Numbered from the stretch's first letter, positions 25,810-35,184 are shown. The stretch: DNA of 64,000 nt from Bacilli bacterium (GCA_017404555.1 JAFRCD010000005.1:84329-148328); one strand, 5' to 3'. The notes: generated by a model not told the origin, from the sequence alone. A program made the numbers and translations.

Positions 25810-26277
25810 TTACTTTTCACAAGTAATTCCATGTTCCTCTGTCCATTTAAGTAATTTATCTAAGTATACCTTTTTACCAGTAAAGATATTATTATCTTTT
25901 CCTTCAATTTCTAAAATCTTATCAACATCAACCTTATCATAATCAATATTAATCCTTACTATTACTTTATCCTTTTTAGTCTTAACTGTAAAATCATAAT
26001 CATTAATATCTTGATATCTATTAGCTAAACTCTGATAAGCTGTACTATATTTTTTAATTAAATCTTTATCATCACTAGTAATAATATCTTCTGATTCAGT
26101 TCTCTTAACTAATTTCTTCTTGTAATAAATCTTATAAGTTCTCTTAACTTTAATGCTATCAGCTGGTACTGAATCAATTTTACAATTAATTACTTTTAAA
26201 TCCTTATCTTTCTTTTCACAGCCTACACTAAGAATTAAAATAAGCACCAAAATAATAGTAATACTAATCTTTTTCAT
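25810..26277 (-). CDS. YehR-type lipoprotein (DUF1307-like)
   Basis: 155 aa. Lipoprotein signal with lipobox LSVGC: cleavage before Cys20, then a Lys/Asp-rich linker and a single alpha/beta domain. The arrangement (short lipoprotein, YKIYYKKKLVKRTES, closing GKKVYLDKLLKWTEEHGITCEK) fits the DUF1307/YehR family, which has no known function. AGAAGG Shine-Dalgarno. Lies outside the membrane. Family assignment is moderate. Confidence 0.72.
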   Translation of the reverse strand: MKKISITIILVLILILSVGCEKKDKDLKVINCKIDSVPADSIKVKRTYKIYYKKKLVKRTESEDIITSDDKDLIKKYSTAYQSLANRYQDINDYDFTVKTKKDKVIVRINIDYDKVDVDKILEIEGKDNNIFTGKKVYLDKLLKWTEEHGITCEK

Positions 26278-26337
26278 AATTTACCTTCTTCCTATATTAT
26301 GATTATAGCACATTAAAAGGAAGAAAGCCATAAAGGT

Positions 26338-27030
26338 CTATTTCTTTCTCTTAACTTTAGGCTTTTGATTATATTCTCTACTATAAATAACTTTAGTAAT
26401 GACTCCTATTCCTTGATCTAAGTTTTCTAACAATTCTTTCTTTAACTTATCTCTAGAAATACCTTTTTTACTAGCCATTTCATCTAAATCATCTTGACTA
26501 TATATGTAATAATCTGGTAATTCCCTAGATGTATTATACTTATCACAATATGATACTCCTTCTAAAACATCTCTAATACCATAGTAAAAACCAGCAAAAG
26601 TATTAACCATTACTTTTTCATATAATTCTTCATCAGTACTAATCCCTTTATCTCTCTTTTTTAAAATAGCAAAATTTGCTTCTATCGTCTCATCAATTTT
26701 CTTAGGAACATTATAATCAACAATATCTGTAACATGTTCATTATTAGCGACACTTAAAGTAAGAATTTCTCTCTTTTTAGAATCACCATTTTTATAATTA
26801 CCATATTCAAAACAAACTGTCTTAAAGAAATTACAACAATTATCAATTCCTAGTGCTAAGACAGTACCTAAATCAAATCTTTCTCCTGAATATTGAAGAT
26901 CTTTAATCTGACACAGTTTATCCATACTTTCAGCAATTTCATCATGCGGAATGTTTTCAGCTTCCACAAGATATACCTTTTCCATTTCTAGAGCCAATAC
27001 TCTAGTTAAATATGATTGAATTTTTTTCAT
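26338..27030 (-). CDS. Hypothetical protein
   Basis: 230 aa, soluble, with a basic C-terminus (KPKVKRKK). No signal peptide or transmembrane segment. Sequence features are two adjacent Cys (DNCCNFF, ~63-67), EYGNYKNGDSKKRE and a C-terminal helical part beginning SQDDLDEMASKKGISRDKLK. I do not recognise the family. AGGAAG Shine-Dalgarno. It lies between the lipoprotein and the yqxA-position gene, with its own gaps on both sides. Confidence 0.65.
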   Translation of the reverse strand: MKKIQSYLTRVLALEMEKVYLVEAENIPHDEIAESMDKLCQIKDLQYSGERFDLGTVLALGIDNCCNFFKTVCFEYGNYKNGDSKKREILTLSVANNEHVTDIVDYNVPKKIDETIEANFAILKKRDKGISTDEELYEKVMVNTFAGFYYGIRDVLEGVSYCDKYNTSRELPDYYIYSQDDLDEMASKKGISRDKLKKELLENLDQGIGVITKVIYSREYNQKPKVKRKK

Positions 27031-27092
27031 AATATCACTTCCTAGGACGTGTATTATACCTCTTTATCTAGTATTAATCAATGCATTTTCCC

Positions 27093-27422
27093 CTATTTGA
27101 CACTTTCATTGACAGTTTCATTAATCTCTTTAAAAATATAATTCATAACTCGATTGAAACTCTTTTCAATTATATTAGAAGTTTTTAGTCCCAAACTAGA
27201 ATAAATATTATTGTAGTTTTTTTCTTTTTCAATATAATTATCAAGATCTATTTCCTCGTTATTATCTAAATCGTTCTCAAATCTTTCAATGGCCTTATTA
27301 GTAAGAGTAGTTTTTCTGTATTCATCATATTTATAATACCCTGTAGCTTGTGATATATAAAGAGCAATAAAGAGAATAAATAAAACCAAGATAACAAATC
27401 TAATAATATTTTTACCCTTCAT
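27093..27422 (-). CDS. Small membrane-anchored protein in the yqxA position
   Basis: 109 aa. One N-terminal transmembrane helix (about residues 5-25, FVILVLFILFIALYIS) and an acidic extracytoplasmic helical domain. The start at 27422 (GAGG 9-12 nt upstream) overlaps spoIIP by 11 nt. In B. subtilis the order gpr-spoIIP-yqxA-lepA-hemW is conserved and YqxA is a single-pass protein of about this size, so this is a positional equivalent; residue similarity to DUF3679 is not obvious by eye. Confidence 0.65.
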   Translation of the reverse strand: MKGKNIIRFVILVLFILFIALYISQATGYYKYDEYRKTTLTNKAIERFENDLDNNEEIDLDNYIEKEKNYNNIYSSLGLKTSNIIEKSFNRVMNYIFKEINETVNESVK

Positions 27423-28302
27423 CTTTAACAACCTCCTCAAAGCATTTAATAAAAGCAATTGTGGCATTCATGACCTCATCAATAGTATTTTCCTTACCAC
27501 CAACTTCAATTAAGATAGTGTATTTATTATTGTCTTGATTATAAACTCCATTTACACCTATTCCCTTCTTTTTATAAATACCCCTACTTAACCCTGGATA
27601 ATACTTATTTATTTTCTCATTTATTTTATTAGTAAAAAGAAGATTATCTTCATAATGAGGATTTTCTAAACCAATAATAAATAATAGTTTCGCAAAAGCT
27701 TTATTATTAATAGTTACGGTTGTTTTATCATGTTTTACTGAATCACGATGGACATCAACAAAGTATTTTAAAGAAGGATTCTTCTTTTTAGCTTCTTCAA
27801 TCAATATTCGGCTAGCCTTATAACTACCAGCATAATTCCAATTATTTCTTTTTAGAATTTCATTAATACTATTTTCTTCAACTATTGTATAAATATTTTT
27901 GCTATTTAATACTTCTTCCATAATATAAGAAGGCATCATTACTGTTGGTTTAATACTATATTCATTAAATTGATTAGATAAATACTCTTCTTTTTGGTGA
28001 GTATTATAAATATAAACAAGGGGTTCTCTTATTTCTTTAGTTTTAACCTTCTTTTGAACAAGTTTCTTTGGTTCAACTAAATTATCATAAGAACTATTAA
28101 TTCTAACTAAAACATTAAAGGCTTTTTTCATATAATCATCTTTATCTTTAATATGAAAACTGTCATAGAGAAATAGTTTTACTAGAGTTTTATCCTTAAT
28201 TTCTATTTTTTTGTTTTCTAAATATTGAAACGATAAAAATACACTGTAGATAAAAATCAGTGCAAGAAAAGTAAATCTTAGTTTTCTTCTCCTTTTATGC
28301 AT
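27412..28302 (-). CDS. spoIIP: Stage II sporulation protein P
   Basis: 296 aa. Basic N-terminus, transmembrane anchor (~10-28) and the SpoIIP amidase/endopeptidase domain. VYIYNTHQKEEY (~97-108) and FVDVHRDSVKHD (~180-191) carry the expected zinc and catalytic residues, and ILIEVGGKENT supplies the conserved Glu. It works with SpoIID and SpoIIM to thin septal peptidoglycan during engulfment. GAGGTAG Shine-Dalgarno. Downstream of gpr as in B. subtilis. Confidence 0.9.
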   Translation of the reverse strand: MHKRRRKLRFTFLALIFIYSVFLSFQYLENKKIEIKDKTLVKLFLYDSFHIKDKDDYMKKAFNVLVRINSSYDNLVEPKKLVQKKVKTKEIREPLVYIYNTHQKEEYLSNQFNEYSIKPTVMMPSYIMEEVLNSKNIYTIVEENSINEILKRNNWNYAGSYKASRILIEEAKKKNPSLKYFVDVHRDSVKHDKTTVTINNKAFAKLLFIIGLENPHYEDNLLFTNKINEKINKYYPGLSRGIYKKKGIGVNGVYNQDNNKYTILIEVGGKENTIDEVMNATIAFIKCFEEVVKDEG

Positions 28303-28340
28303 ATTTCTACCTCAGAAAAAATATACATTAAAAGTTCTTC

Positions 28341-29180
28341 TTATTTTGTCGAATTATAATTAGGATGCAAAACATGATTAAGAGAACTAGCTATTAAGGA
28401 ACTCAACTTCTCTATTTTAAAATCAATATCTTTAGGAGTTACTATCATATTATAATCAAGAGGAATTATAGCCTCATTTATCTTCTCTTTACTTATTTTA
28501 ATTCCTATGGATTTAATTACATCATCAACTATTGTAACTTCATCAACAACTGTGGGAACCCCAATAACTATTACTGGTATTTTTAATCTTTCTTTAGTAA
28601 TCTTTTCTCTTCTATTACCAATACCACTACCAGGAGTAATGCCAGTATTAGCTATTTGAATAATTTTAGTTAAGTGTTTAATTTTAGAAGATGCCAAAGC
28701 ATCAATAACTATTAAGAAGTCTGGTTTTATCTTTTTTACCAAACTGGTAATAGTATCATTTGTCTCAATGCCAGTTACCCCTGTTACTCCTGGAATAAAG
28801 CAAGCAACACTGCGATATCCTTTTTCAACATCACCAAAAGTAAATAAGTGGCGAGTTACTAAAACTTTCTCAATCGTTTTAGGTCCCAACGAATCAGGTG
28901 TAGAAAAGGAGTTGCCCAAACCAATTACTAGACAAGAATCTTCTTGTTTAATCTTTTCTTTTTCTAATAGTTTAGTAAGGGACAAAATCATCTGATCTAA
29001 AACCTTCTGATAATTATCTTTATCCGTAATATCATTAAAAGAAATAGTAACGAAAGATCTATTCCTTCCTTTTCTACTTTCAATAACTTTTACCTTCTTA
29101 CTATCTAAATTAAAGCTAGGATCTTCTTCAATAACCATATCTGTTCGTATATTAAAGCCTTCTAAGTTTATAGTATGCAC
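28341..29180 (-). CDS. gpr: Germination protease GPR
   Basis: 279 aa; degrades small acid-soluble spore proteins at germination and is made as a zymogen in the spore. The N-terminal propeptide plus FNIRTDMVIEE is typical, followed by GLGNSFSTPDSLGP, IPGVTGVTGIET, VIDALASS and IANTGITPGSGIGNRR. GTG 29180 is preferred: GGTGA sits 6 nt upstream and the upstream ATG would include it. Divergent from rpsT, the same arrangement as in B. subtilis. No SASP gene is in the window. Confidence 0.93.
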   Translation of the reverse strand: MHTINLEGFNIRTDMVIEEDPSFNLDSKKVKVIESRKGRNRSFVTISFNDITDKDNYQKVLDQMILSLTKLLEKEKIKQEDSCLVIGLGNSFSTPDSLGPKTIEKVLVTRHLFTFGDVEKGYRSVACFIPGVTGVTGIETNDTITSLVKKIKPDFLIVIDALASSKIKHLTKIIQIANTGITPGSGIGNRREKITKERLKIPVIVIGVPTVVDEVTIVDDVIKSIGIKISKEKINEAIIPLDYNMIVTPKDIDFKIEKLSSLIASSLNHVLHPNYNSTK

Positions 29181-29222
29181 ATATATCACCATTATTATAT
29201 TTACCAAAAAATCAATAAATTA

Positions 29223-29251
29223 TTGCTTTTTTATTCCTTTTTTGATAAAAT
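29223..29251 (+). promoter_or_regulatory. rpsT promoter
   Basis: -35 TTGCTT (29223-29228), 17-nt spacer, -10 TAAAAT (29246-29251), preceding the GAGGTGA Shine-Dalgarno. Confidence 0.55.
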
Positions 29252-29285
29252 AACTTTGGTTTATTTGGAAAAGCGAGGTGAAAAT

Positions 29286-29546
29286 ATGCCAAATATTAAA
29301 AGCGCTAAAAAAAGAGTTAGAGGAAATGCTAAAAAAGCTGATGTTAATACTATTATTAATTCTAGTATGAAAACAGCTATTAAGAAGTTTGAAAAGAGTT
29401 TAAAAGAGAATAAAAAAGAAGCAGCTAATTATCTAAATATTGCTTTACAAAGAATAGATAAAGCTAAAGATGCTGGTCTTATTCATAAAAATAAAGCTGC
29501 CCGTAAGAAATCAAAACTACAAAAAATGATGAATGAAGCAAAGTAA
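29286..29546 (+). CDS. rpsT: 30S ribosomal protein S20
   Basis: 86 aa, lysine-rich helical protein binding 16S rRNA. MPNIKSAKKRVRGNAKKADV and the C-terminal LINKNKAARKKSKLQK-like segment (here LIHKNKAARKKSKLQKMMN) are diagnostic. ATG 29286 with GAGGTGA; upstream in-frame codons have no support. Own promoter and own terminator, so monocistronic. Confidence 0.97.
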   Translation: MPNIKSAKKRVRGNAKKADVNTIINSSMKTAIKKFEKSLKENKKEAANYLNIALQRIDKAKDAGLIHKNKAARKKSKLQKMMNEAK

Positions 29547-29561
29547 ATCTTTGCTTTTTTT
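29536..29561 (+). terminator. rpsT terminator
   Basis: Stem AAGCAAAG / CTTTGCTT (29536-29543, 29549-29556) followed by TTTTT. Confidence 0.8.
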
Positions 29562-29638
29562 GTGTAAACTTAACAAATTAGATGTAAAATATATAGTTAA
29601 TTTACATATAATTTGGTAAAATATAGTTAGGTGAAAAT

Positions 29639-30562
29639 ATGAAAAAAGCGTTAGTAACTACTGGGATTTTATTAATTATGCTAGGATTTGTTTTCTTATA
29701 CAGAAAAGAGATTGCCTTTGCTTTTAATAAGTATTTCCTAAATAAAGTTATCAAAGTGAACACCGTTGTTACTCTTGATAAGAAAAATTCATATTATCGA
29801 AATAAAAACTATAATTATGTTCAACAGACTACTTCATTTGTCCCTGAGAACAAACAAGATTTATTGAACATCTATTATACTATTATTAATTCTGGGGAAA
29901 AAAGCTTTTCTTTCTATTGTCCTAAGGACTATGAAAACTGCCTAAATGATGTAAAAGCTATTGCGAATAATCAAACTACTCTATCTGATATTAATAATTT
30001 TGTTCATCCTTTTAATGGTTTCACCCATATATCAACTGAATATGATCCTTTTGGTAAAGTAAAATTACATGTTCATAAAACTTATACGAATGATGAAATA
30101 AAGAAAATAGAAGAAAAGATTGATGAAATTACTAAAGAAGTGATTAAAGATAATATGTCAACTAGAGATAAAATTAAAGCTTTCCATGATTATGTTATCA
30201 ATCATAGTAAATATGATTCTCTAAAAAGTGATCAAGGTATTGATAAGTATCATTCTGATACCGCTATTGGCACTCTTTTTGAAGGATATTCTCTATGTGG
30301 TGGTTATACCGATACAATGGCTATTTTCTTAAATAAGATTGGTGTTAATAATTACAAAGTATCCAGTGAAAATCATATTTGGAATGCTGTAGAATTAGAT
30401 GGTTCTTGGTATCACTTAGACCTTACTTGGGATGATCCTGTTGCTACTGATGGTAGTGATATCTTAGATCATAGTTTCTTCTTAATAAATACTACTGAAT
30501 TAGAAAAAAAAGAAGTCACTCAACATGACTTCAATAGTAACGTCTTTAGTGAAGTATACTAA
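29639..30562 (+). CDS. Membrane-anchored transglutaminase-like protein
   Basis: 307 aa. N-terminal transmembrane anchor (~5-22), then an extracytoplasmic region ending in a transglutaminase/protease-like domain. The triad is Cys220 (GYSLCGGYTDTMAIFL), His246 (SENHIWNAVEL) and Asp261 (SWYHLDLTWDDP). Related Firmicutes proteins are thought to be cell-surface peptidases or cross-linking enzymes; substrate unknown. AGGTGA Shine-Dalgarno. Own transcription unit between rpsT and convergent mutM. Confidence 0.82.
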   Translation: MKKALVTTGILLIMLGFVFLYRKEIAFAFNKYFLNKVIKVNTVVTLDKKNSYYRNKNYNYVQQTTSFVPENKQDLLNIYYTIINSGEKSFSFYCPKDYENCLNDVKAIANNQTTLSDINNFVHPFNGFTHISTEYDPFGKVKLHVHKTYTNDEIKKIEEKIDEITKEVIKDNMSTRDKIKAFHDYVINHSKYDSLKSDQGIDKYHSDTAIGTLFEGYSLCGGYTDTMAIFLNKIGVNNYKVSSENHIWNAVELDGSWYHLDLTWDDPVATDGSDILDHSFFLINTTELEKKEVTQHDFNSNVFSEVY

Positions 30563-31381
30563 TTACTTTTGACATTTTGGACAATAATAGGTGCCTCGAC
30601 CACCTATTTTTTCTTTGACAATAATACTACCACAATTAGGACATGGTTCATCCTTTTTACCATGTACTAATAATTTATTCTGAAAAAAGCCGTGAACACC
30701 TTCATCTGAAGTAAAGCTCTTAATAGTTGTACCTCCTAATTTAACCGCATCATCAAGAGTTTCTTTCGTATATTTAACTATTTTATCTGCTTCTCTACTA
30801 TTTATCTTATTAGTATTCCTATATGGAGAAATATGCGCCTTAAATAATATCTCGTTAGCATATATATTACCAATACCTGTAATAATACTTTGATCAAGTA
30901 ATGTTTCTTTAATTGGCTTTTTAATGCCCTTGAACTTATCTAAGAGATAATTCTTATTTAATTTATTATCATAATATTCATACCCTAATTTATTTAAAGG
31001 AGCAACTTTATAAACATCAGATTTGGGTAGCAAATACATCTTACCAAACTTACGGACATCGTGATAACGCATCTCTACTCCATCAGTAAATCTAATTATG
31101 ACATGTTCATGTTTAAGAAGTTCTTCTCCCTTCTTATGAAAGAAAAACTTACCTTCCATTCTAAGATGTATTAATAGTGCATAATCAGTTAAAAATAAAA
31201 CAATGAATTTACCCCTAGTAGTAATTTTTTCGATTCTTTGACCAATAATATTCTTCTTAAATTCATCTATATCAGTAGCAATTATCTTATTCCATAAGAT
31301 ATCAACACTAGCTATTTCTTTTTTAAGAATCTTTTTTTCTAGAGTCTTTGCTACTGTCATAACTTCTGGTTTTTCTGGCAT
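30563..31381 (-). CDS. mutM: Formamidopyrimidine-DNA glycosylase (Fpg)
   Basis: 272 aa. Removes 8-oxoG and nicks abasic sites. The catalytic Pro2-Glu3 are present but the usual MPELPEV reads MPEKPEV. Helix-two-turn-helix motif with QSIITGIGNIYANE; zinc finger CPNC ... CPKC at the C-terminus; conserved Lys in LRMEGKFFF. It follows polA by 8 nt, an arrangement seen in Firmicutes (polA-mutM). Confidence 0.96.
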   Translation of the reverse strand: MPEKPEVMTVAKTLEKKILKKEIASVDILWNKIIATDIDEFKKNIIGQRIEKITTRGKFIVLFLTDYALLIHLRMEGKFFFHKKGEELLKHEHVIIRFTDGVEMRYHDVRKFGKMYLLPKSDVYKVAPLNKLGYEYYDNKLNKNYLLDKFKGIKKPIKETLLDQSIITGIGNIYANEILFKAHISPYRNTNKINSREADKIVKYTKETLDDAVKLGGTTIKSFTSDEGVHGFFQNKLLVHGKKDEPCPNCGSIIVKEKIGGRGTYYCPKCQK

Positions 31382-31389
31382 AACATCAC

Positions 31390-33999
31390 CTACTTAGCTT
31401 CATACCAATTATCACCACAAGCAATACCTACTTCAAGTGGTACATCTAAAGTAACGATATTCTCCATAATATCTTTTACTAGTTTCTTTAGTTCCTGTTC
31501 CTCTTCTTTTACAGCATTAATAATTAATTCATCATGAACTTGAAGAAGAATTTTACTTTTATATTTACGTTTATTCATCTCTTTATACAATTTAACCATA
31601 GCCATTTTTAATATATCAGCCGCTGTACCCTGTATTGGAGTATTAAGAGCCATTCTCTCTCCAGCTTGACGAACCATATAGTTTTTATTCTTTAATTCAT
31701 GAATATATCTTTTACGATTATATAATGTTTTTACATAACCTAATTCATAAGCACTTTTAATAGTGTTTTCATTAAAAGTCTTAATTTCTTTATATGTATC
31801 TAAATATTTATCTATAAAGCTTTTAGCCTCTTTAATATCAATACCTAAGTCTTCTGAAAGACCAAAACTACTCATACCATATAAAATACCAAAATTAACA
31901 GCTTTAGCTGCTTTTCTTTGTTTTTTAGTAACTTTATCAAAAGGTATATTAAATATCTCTGAAGCTGTTGAAGTATGAATATCCTGATGATTCTTAAAAG
32001 CTTTAATCATACTCTCTGACTTAGACATATGCGCAAACACTCTTAATTCTATTTGTGAATAATCAGAAGATATAAAGGCTGAATTATCATCAGGTATAAA
32101 AGCACTCCTAATTAATTTAGAATATTCTTCACTAGAAGGAATATTCTGTAAGTTAGGATTAATACTAGATAAACGCCCTGTCCTAGTTAGAGTTTGCGTA
32201 TAAATAGTATGTATTCTTCCATCTTCTCTAATTTCCGCTTTTAATCCTTCAGCATAATTAGTATAAAGCTTACTTAAAGTACGATATTCAAGCACTTTAG
32301 GCACTATTTCATGTTCATCAACTATTTTATCTAAAATATCTTTACTTGTTGAATATGACCCGTTTTTGACCCTCTTAGGGTATGGTATTTCTAACTTAAC
32401 AAATAATATTTCAGATAACTGTTTAGGAGATGATATATTGAACTCTTCCCCTGCTAAAGCATGTATCTCAGAAGTTACTTTTTCTAACTTTTCATGTAAC
32501 TCTAAAGAAATCTTGTCTAAATACTCTTTATCTACTCTAATACCAGTTATTTCCATATCAGCTAAAACTTCTGTAAGAGGCATTTCAATATTCTCAAAAA
32601 GATCCATCATCTCTTCTTTTTCAAGTTCTTTTAATATTTCCTCTTTAGTATCCGCAATAAATTCTACTTTTTTACAAAGTAAATCTTTTAATTCTTCACT
32701 ACTATATTCCTTTTTCCTCTTTTCAGTACCATAAAAATCAGTATATAGAGGTATATCATAACCAAATTCACTCGCAATCACACTAATATCATCCTTAGGA
32801 TCATAATCAAGTAAATAAGTACCTATCATCGCATCATATACTACATTATTAAGCTTAATGTCATATTTAGATAAAAGAACTAAATCTTTCTTTAAATCAT
32901 AAGTATATTTTTCAGTACCATTTTCCAATAAATCTTTATTATTTAATATATCCTTCTCTTCTAAAAAGTACAAACTTTCTCCATCACAAAAACTAATACC
33001 CAAAATATTACCTTTACTATAATAAGTATTATCTACTTCAATATATAAACTATAAGGTTTTGTACTATCTAATTTAGAAATATCTTTTATTTCTTTTTTA
33101 CTTTTCTTAGATACTTTTACTTCTTTTTCCTCTTCATCAAGTTCAAATTTCCTAATAAAAGACTTAAATTCTAATTCTTCTAAAGCTTTCTTTAATTCTT
33201 TTTTATTAAAACCAGTATAATTCAAATCTTCAAGATCAAAATCTAGTTTAACATCACGGTAAATTGTCGCCAAATCATAACTCTTATAAGCATTTTCTTT
33301 GTCATTAATTAGTTTTTCTTTAGTTTTACAAGTAATCTCATCAATATGATCATATAAATTATCCAAACTATCATATTTTTCCAAAAGAGAAATAGCAGTC
33401 TTTTCACCTATACCTTTAACACCTGGAATATTATCAGAAGAATCGCCCATTAAAGCCTTCAAATCAATCATTCTAATAGGATCTACTCTATAAGTATCCC
33501 TAAAAGTTTTTTTATCCATCCTAATAAAACCAGATTGTTTTAATAACTTAACATCAACTTCATCAGAAATTAACTGTAAAAGATCTTTATCACTACTAAT
33601 TATAGTCGCAACAAAATCTCCTTCATTATCAACTATTTTAGCTACTGTACCAATAATATCATCAGCTTCATAATTATCAATCTCAAAATACTTAATACCC
33701 ATTGCCTTCAAAATATCTTTAGCAACTGGTATTTGCTGTTTCAATTCCTCTGGAGTAGCATTTCTGCCTGCTTTATATTCTTTATACTTTTCATGTCTGA
33801 AGGTTTTACCCTTATCAAAAGCAACTAATATATATTCAGGTTTTTCTTCATTAATTATCTTATTCATCATCGCAATAAAGCCATATAAGGCATTAGTAGG
33901 AAAACCCTTTGAATTGCGCATAATATGACCTGAATAAGCAGTCGCAAAATAACTCCTAAATACTAAATTGTTTCCGTCAACCAAAATAACTTTTTTCAT
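31390..33999 (-). CDS. polA: DNA polymerase I
   Basis: 869 aa. N-terminal 5'-3' exonuclease (VDGNNLVFRSYFA ... LKALMGDSSDNIPGVKGIG, 1-~290), a middle domain (~300-465) without the DxE proofreading residues, as in Bacillus Pol I, and the polymerase domain with motifs A (DYSQIELRVFAHMS), B (RKAAKAVNFGILYG) and C (LQVHDELI). Likely no proofreading. First gene of polA-mutM. No strong Shine-Dalgarno beyond AGGAGT before the ATG. Confidence 0.97.
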   Translation of the reverse strand: MKKVILVDGNNLVFRSYFATAYSGHIMRNSKGFPTNALYGFIAMMNKIINEEKPEYILVAFDKGKTFRHEKYKEYKAGRNATPEELKQQIPVAKDILKAMGIKYFEIDNYEADDIIGTVAKIVDNEGDFVATIISSDKDLLQLISDEVDVKLLKQSGFIRMDKKTFRDTYRVDPIRMIDLKALMGDSSDNIPGVKGIGEKTAISLLEKYDSLDNLYDHIDEITCKTKEKLINDKENAYKSYDLATIYRDVKLDFDLEDLNYTGFNKKELKKALEELEFKSFIRKFELDEEEKEVKVSKKSKKEIKDISKLDSTKPYSLYIEVDNTYYSKGNILGISFCDGESLYFLEEKDILNNKDLLENGTEKYTYDLKKDLVLLSKYDIKLNNVVYDAMIGTYLLDYDPKDDISVIASEFGYDIPLYTDFYGTEKRKKEYSSEELKDLLCKKVEFIADTKEEILKELEKEEMMDLFENIEMPLTEVLADMEITGIRVDKEYLDKISLELHEKLEKVTSEIHALAGEEFNISSPKQLSEILFVKLEIPYPKRVKNGSYSTSKDILDKIVDEHEIVPKVLEYRTLSKLYTNYAEGLKAEIREDGRIHTIYTQTLTRTGRLSSINPNLQNIPSSEEYSKLIRSAFIPDDNSAFISSDYSQIELRVFAHMSKSESMIKAFKNHQDIHTSTASEIFNIPFDKVTKKQRKAAKAVNFGILYGMSSFGLSEDLGIDIKEAKSFIDKYLDTYKEIKTFNENTIKSAYELGYVKTLYNRKRYIHELKNKNYMVRQAGERMALNTPIQGTAADILKMAMVKLYKEMNKRKYKSKILLQVHDELIINAVKEEEQELKKLVKDIMENIVTLDVPLEVGIACGDNWYEAK

Positions 34000-34042
34000 A
34001 TATTAACTCCTAATATTAATATATACTTTTTTTCATATTTTT

Positions 34043-34921
34043 TCAATTACATAATAAGGATATTTTCTTTATTAAAGTATCAATAACCTCTTCATCATTA
34101 ATCAAGTTAATAGAAAAAGTTTTATATCCTATTCTATTAATACTAGTACCACAATGATAAACAATATTTTTATCTATAATAAAATAACGATCATGAAATA
34201 TATTATCCCAAATAACTTCTAAATTATGATATTGCTTATTATATCGCCCTATCATTTGTTTAGTCAAAAGATTATTCTTATTCGTTATAATTGTAACTTT
34301 AACAGCGAGTTTCTTAATTATATCTAATACTTCCCTATCAGCATAACTATCGATTATAATTATTTCCTTTTCAGCTTCTTTTAAAATATCTAATATTTTT
34401 GAATATGCATCATATATTTGCCCATTAAAATATATTTCATTAATCTTTTTCTTTTCCTCAAACTGTTTAAAGGTGTTCTCTATCAAACATAACCTATTAT
34501 CATAATTAATTATTTTCGATTCTATATTTGACAATCTATATTCATTATTACCAATATAATGTCTCATAGCAACAAAAGCATCCATTATCTTAATGCTGAC
34601 TTTCGTCGCTACATCGGTATGTAGAATGGTAGCAAGCATGGCCACACCTTGTTCAGTGAAAACCCTAATCACATATCTCCTTCCGCCATAGTTTGTATTT
34701 GAACTTGAGGTCAAAAATTTTGACCTTAAATTATCTGATTCCCCATCCGTTAGTTTCCAACTGAATCTTTCCGGAAATTTTTCAGGATTGTTTTTAACAG
34801 CTTGATTAATTTCTTTAGTACCATTTTTACAATGATAAAGCTTTGCCAAATCAGAATCAAGCATTACCTGTTTTCCTCTTATCTCATATATCATATCCTC
34901 TATTTTAACTAATCCATGCAT
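34043..34921 (-). CDS. ORF6N domain protein with a PLD-like C-terminal domain
   Basis: 292 aa. The first ~110 residues match the ORF6N (KilA-N related) DNA-binding domain (MLDSDLAKLYHCKNGTKEI, FPERFSWKLTDGE, VFTEQGVAMLATIL). After a linker comes a domain resembling one phospholipase-D repeat: IIIIDSYADREVLDII and FHDRYFIIDKNIVYHCGTS. The HxK motif is reduced (HDRYFIID), so nuclease or lipase activity is uncertain. AGGAGG Shine-Dalgarno. ORF6N genes are common in phages and islands; this may be a mobile-element remnant. Confidence 0.78.
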   Translation of the reverse strand: MHGLVKIEDMIYEIRGKQVMLDSDLAKLYHCKNGTKEINQAVKNNPEKFPERFSWKLTDGESDNLRSKFLTSSSNTNYGGRRYVIRVFTEQGVAMLATILHTDVATKVSIKIMDAFVAMRHYIGNNEYRLSNIESKIINYDNRLCLIENTFKQFEEKKKINEIYFNGQIYDAYSKILDILKEAEKEIIIIDSYADREVLDIIKKLAVKVTIITNKNNLLTKQMIGRYNKQYHNLEVIWDNIFHDRYFIIDKNIVYHCGTSINRIGYKTFSINLINDEEVIDTLIKKISLLCN

Positions 34922-34970
34922 TTTAACCTCCTGATAATTATTTTATATGAAATCTACTTATCTTTAATTG

Positions 34971-35000
34971 AAAAATACTACCGCAAGGAGACGGCAGTAT
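34971..35000 (-). terminator. Terminator of the 46-aa peptide gene
   Basis: Stem AATACTGCCG / CGGTAGTATT with one G-U pair, followed on the minus strand by TTTTTC. It contains the end of the gene. Confidence 0.7.
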
Positions 35001-35118
35001 TACAATTTACACCTTTCGTATCCAAATTCTCCATTCTAGCAGACATTAGAAATGTAGCACCGACAGCTATTAAATAAATTAGTACTACTACGCCTGCTGT
35101 TTTCAAAAACTTTTTCAT
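34978..35118 (-). CDS. 46-aa single-pass membrane peptide divergent from lexA, candidate SOS cell-division inhibitor
   Basis: Short gene starting MKKFLKTAGVVVLIYLIAVG and ending in NCNTAVSLR. A transmembrane helix spans ~7-25 with a small outside tail. GGAGGG sits 6 nt before ATG. The promoter TTGACA-17-TAAACT carries a LexA-box-like sequence between -35 and -10, and a terminator follows the stop, so it is a real unit. B. subtilis has yneA divergent from lexA, and SidA of Caulobacter is a 29-aa SOS-induced division inhibitor. Role inferred from position and size; no sequence similarity to YneA. Confidence 0.6.
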   Translation of the reverse strand: MKKFLKTAGVVVLIYLIAVGATFLMSARMENLDTKGVNCNTAVSLR

Positions 35119-35148
35119 AATATACCCTCCTTTTCCTTTGTTAATACC

Positions 35149-35177
35149 AGTTTACTACATACAATTGTTCGTGTCAA
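35149..35177 (-). promoter_or_regulatory. Promoter of the 46-aa peptide with LexA box in the spacer
   Basis: Minus strand -35 TTGACA (35172-35177), 17-nt spacer, -10 TAAACT (35149-35154). Spacer includes CGAAC-AATT-GTATG. Confidence 0.6.
35158..35171. promoter_or_regulatory. LexA box 1
   Basis: Minus strand CGAAC-AATT-GTATG compared with the Firmicutes consensus CGAAC-N4-GTTCG: first half perfect, second half 3 of 5. It lies within the spacer of the peptide promoter. Confidence 0.65.
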
Positions 35178-35184
35178 TATTTTT

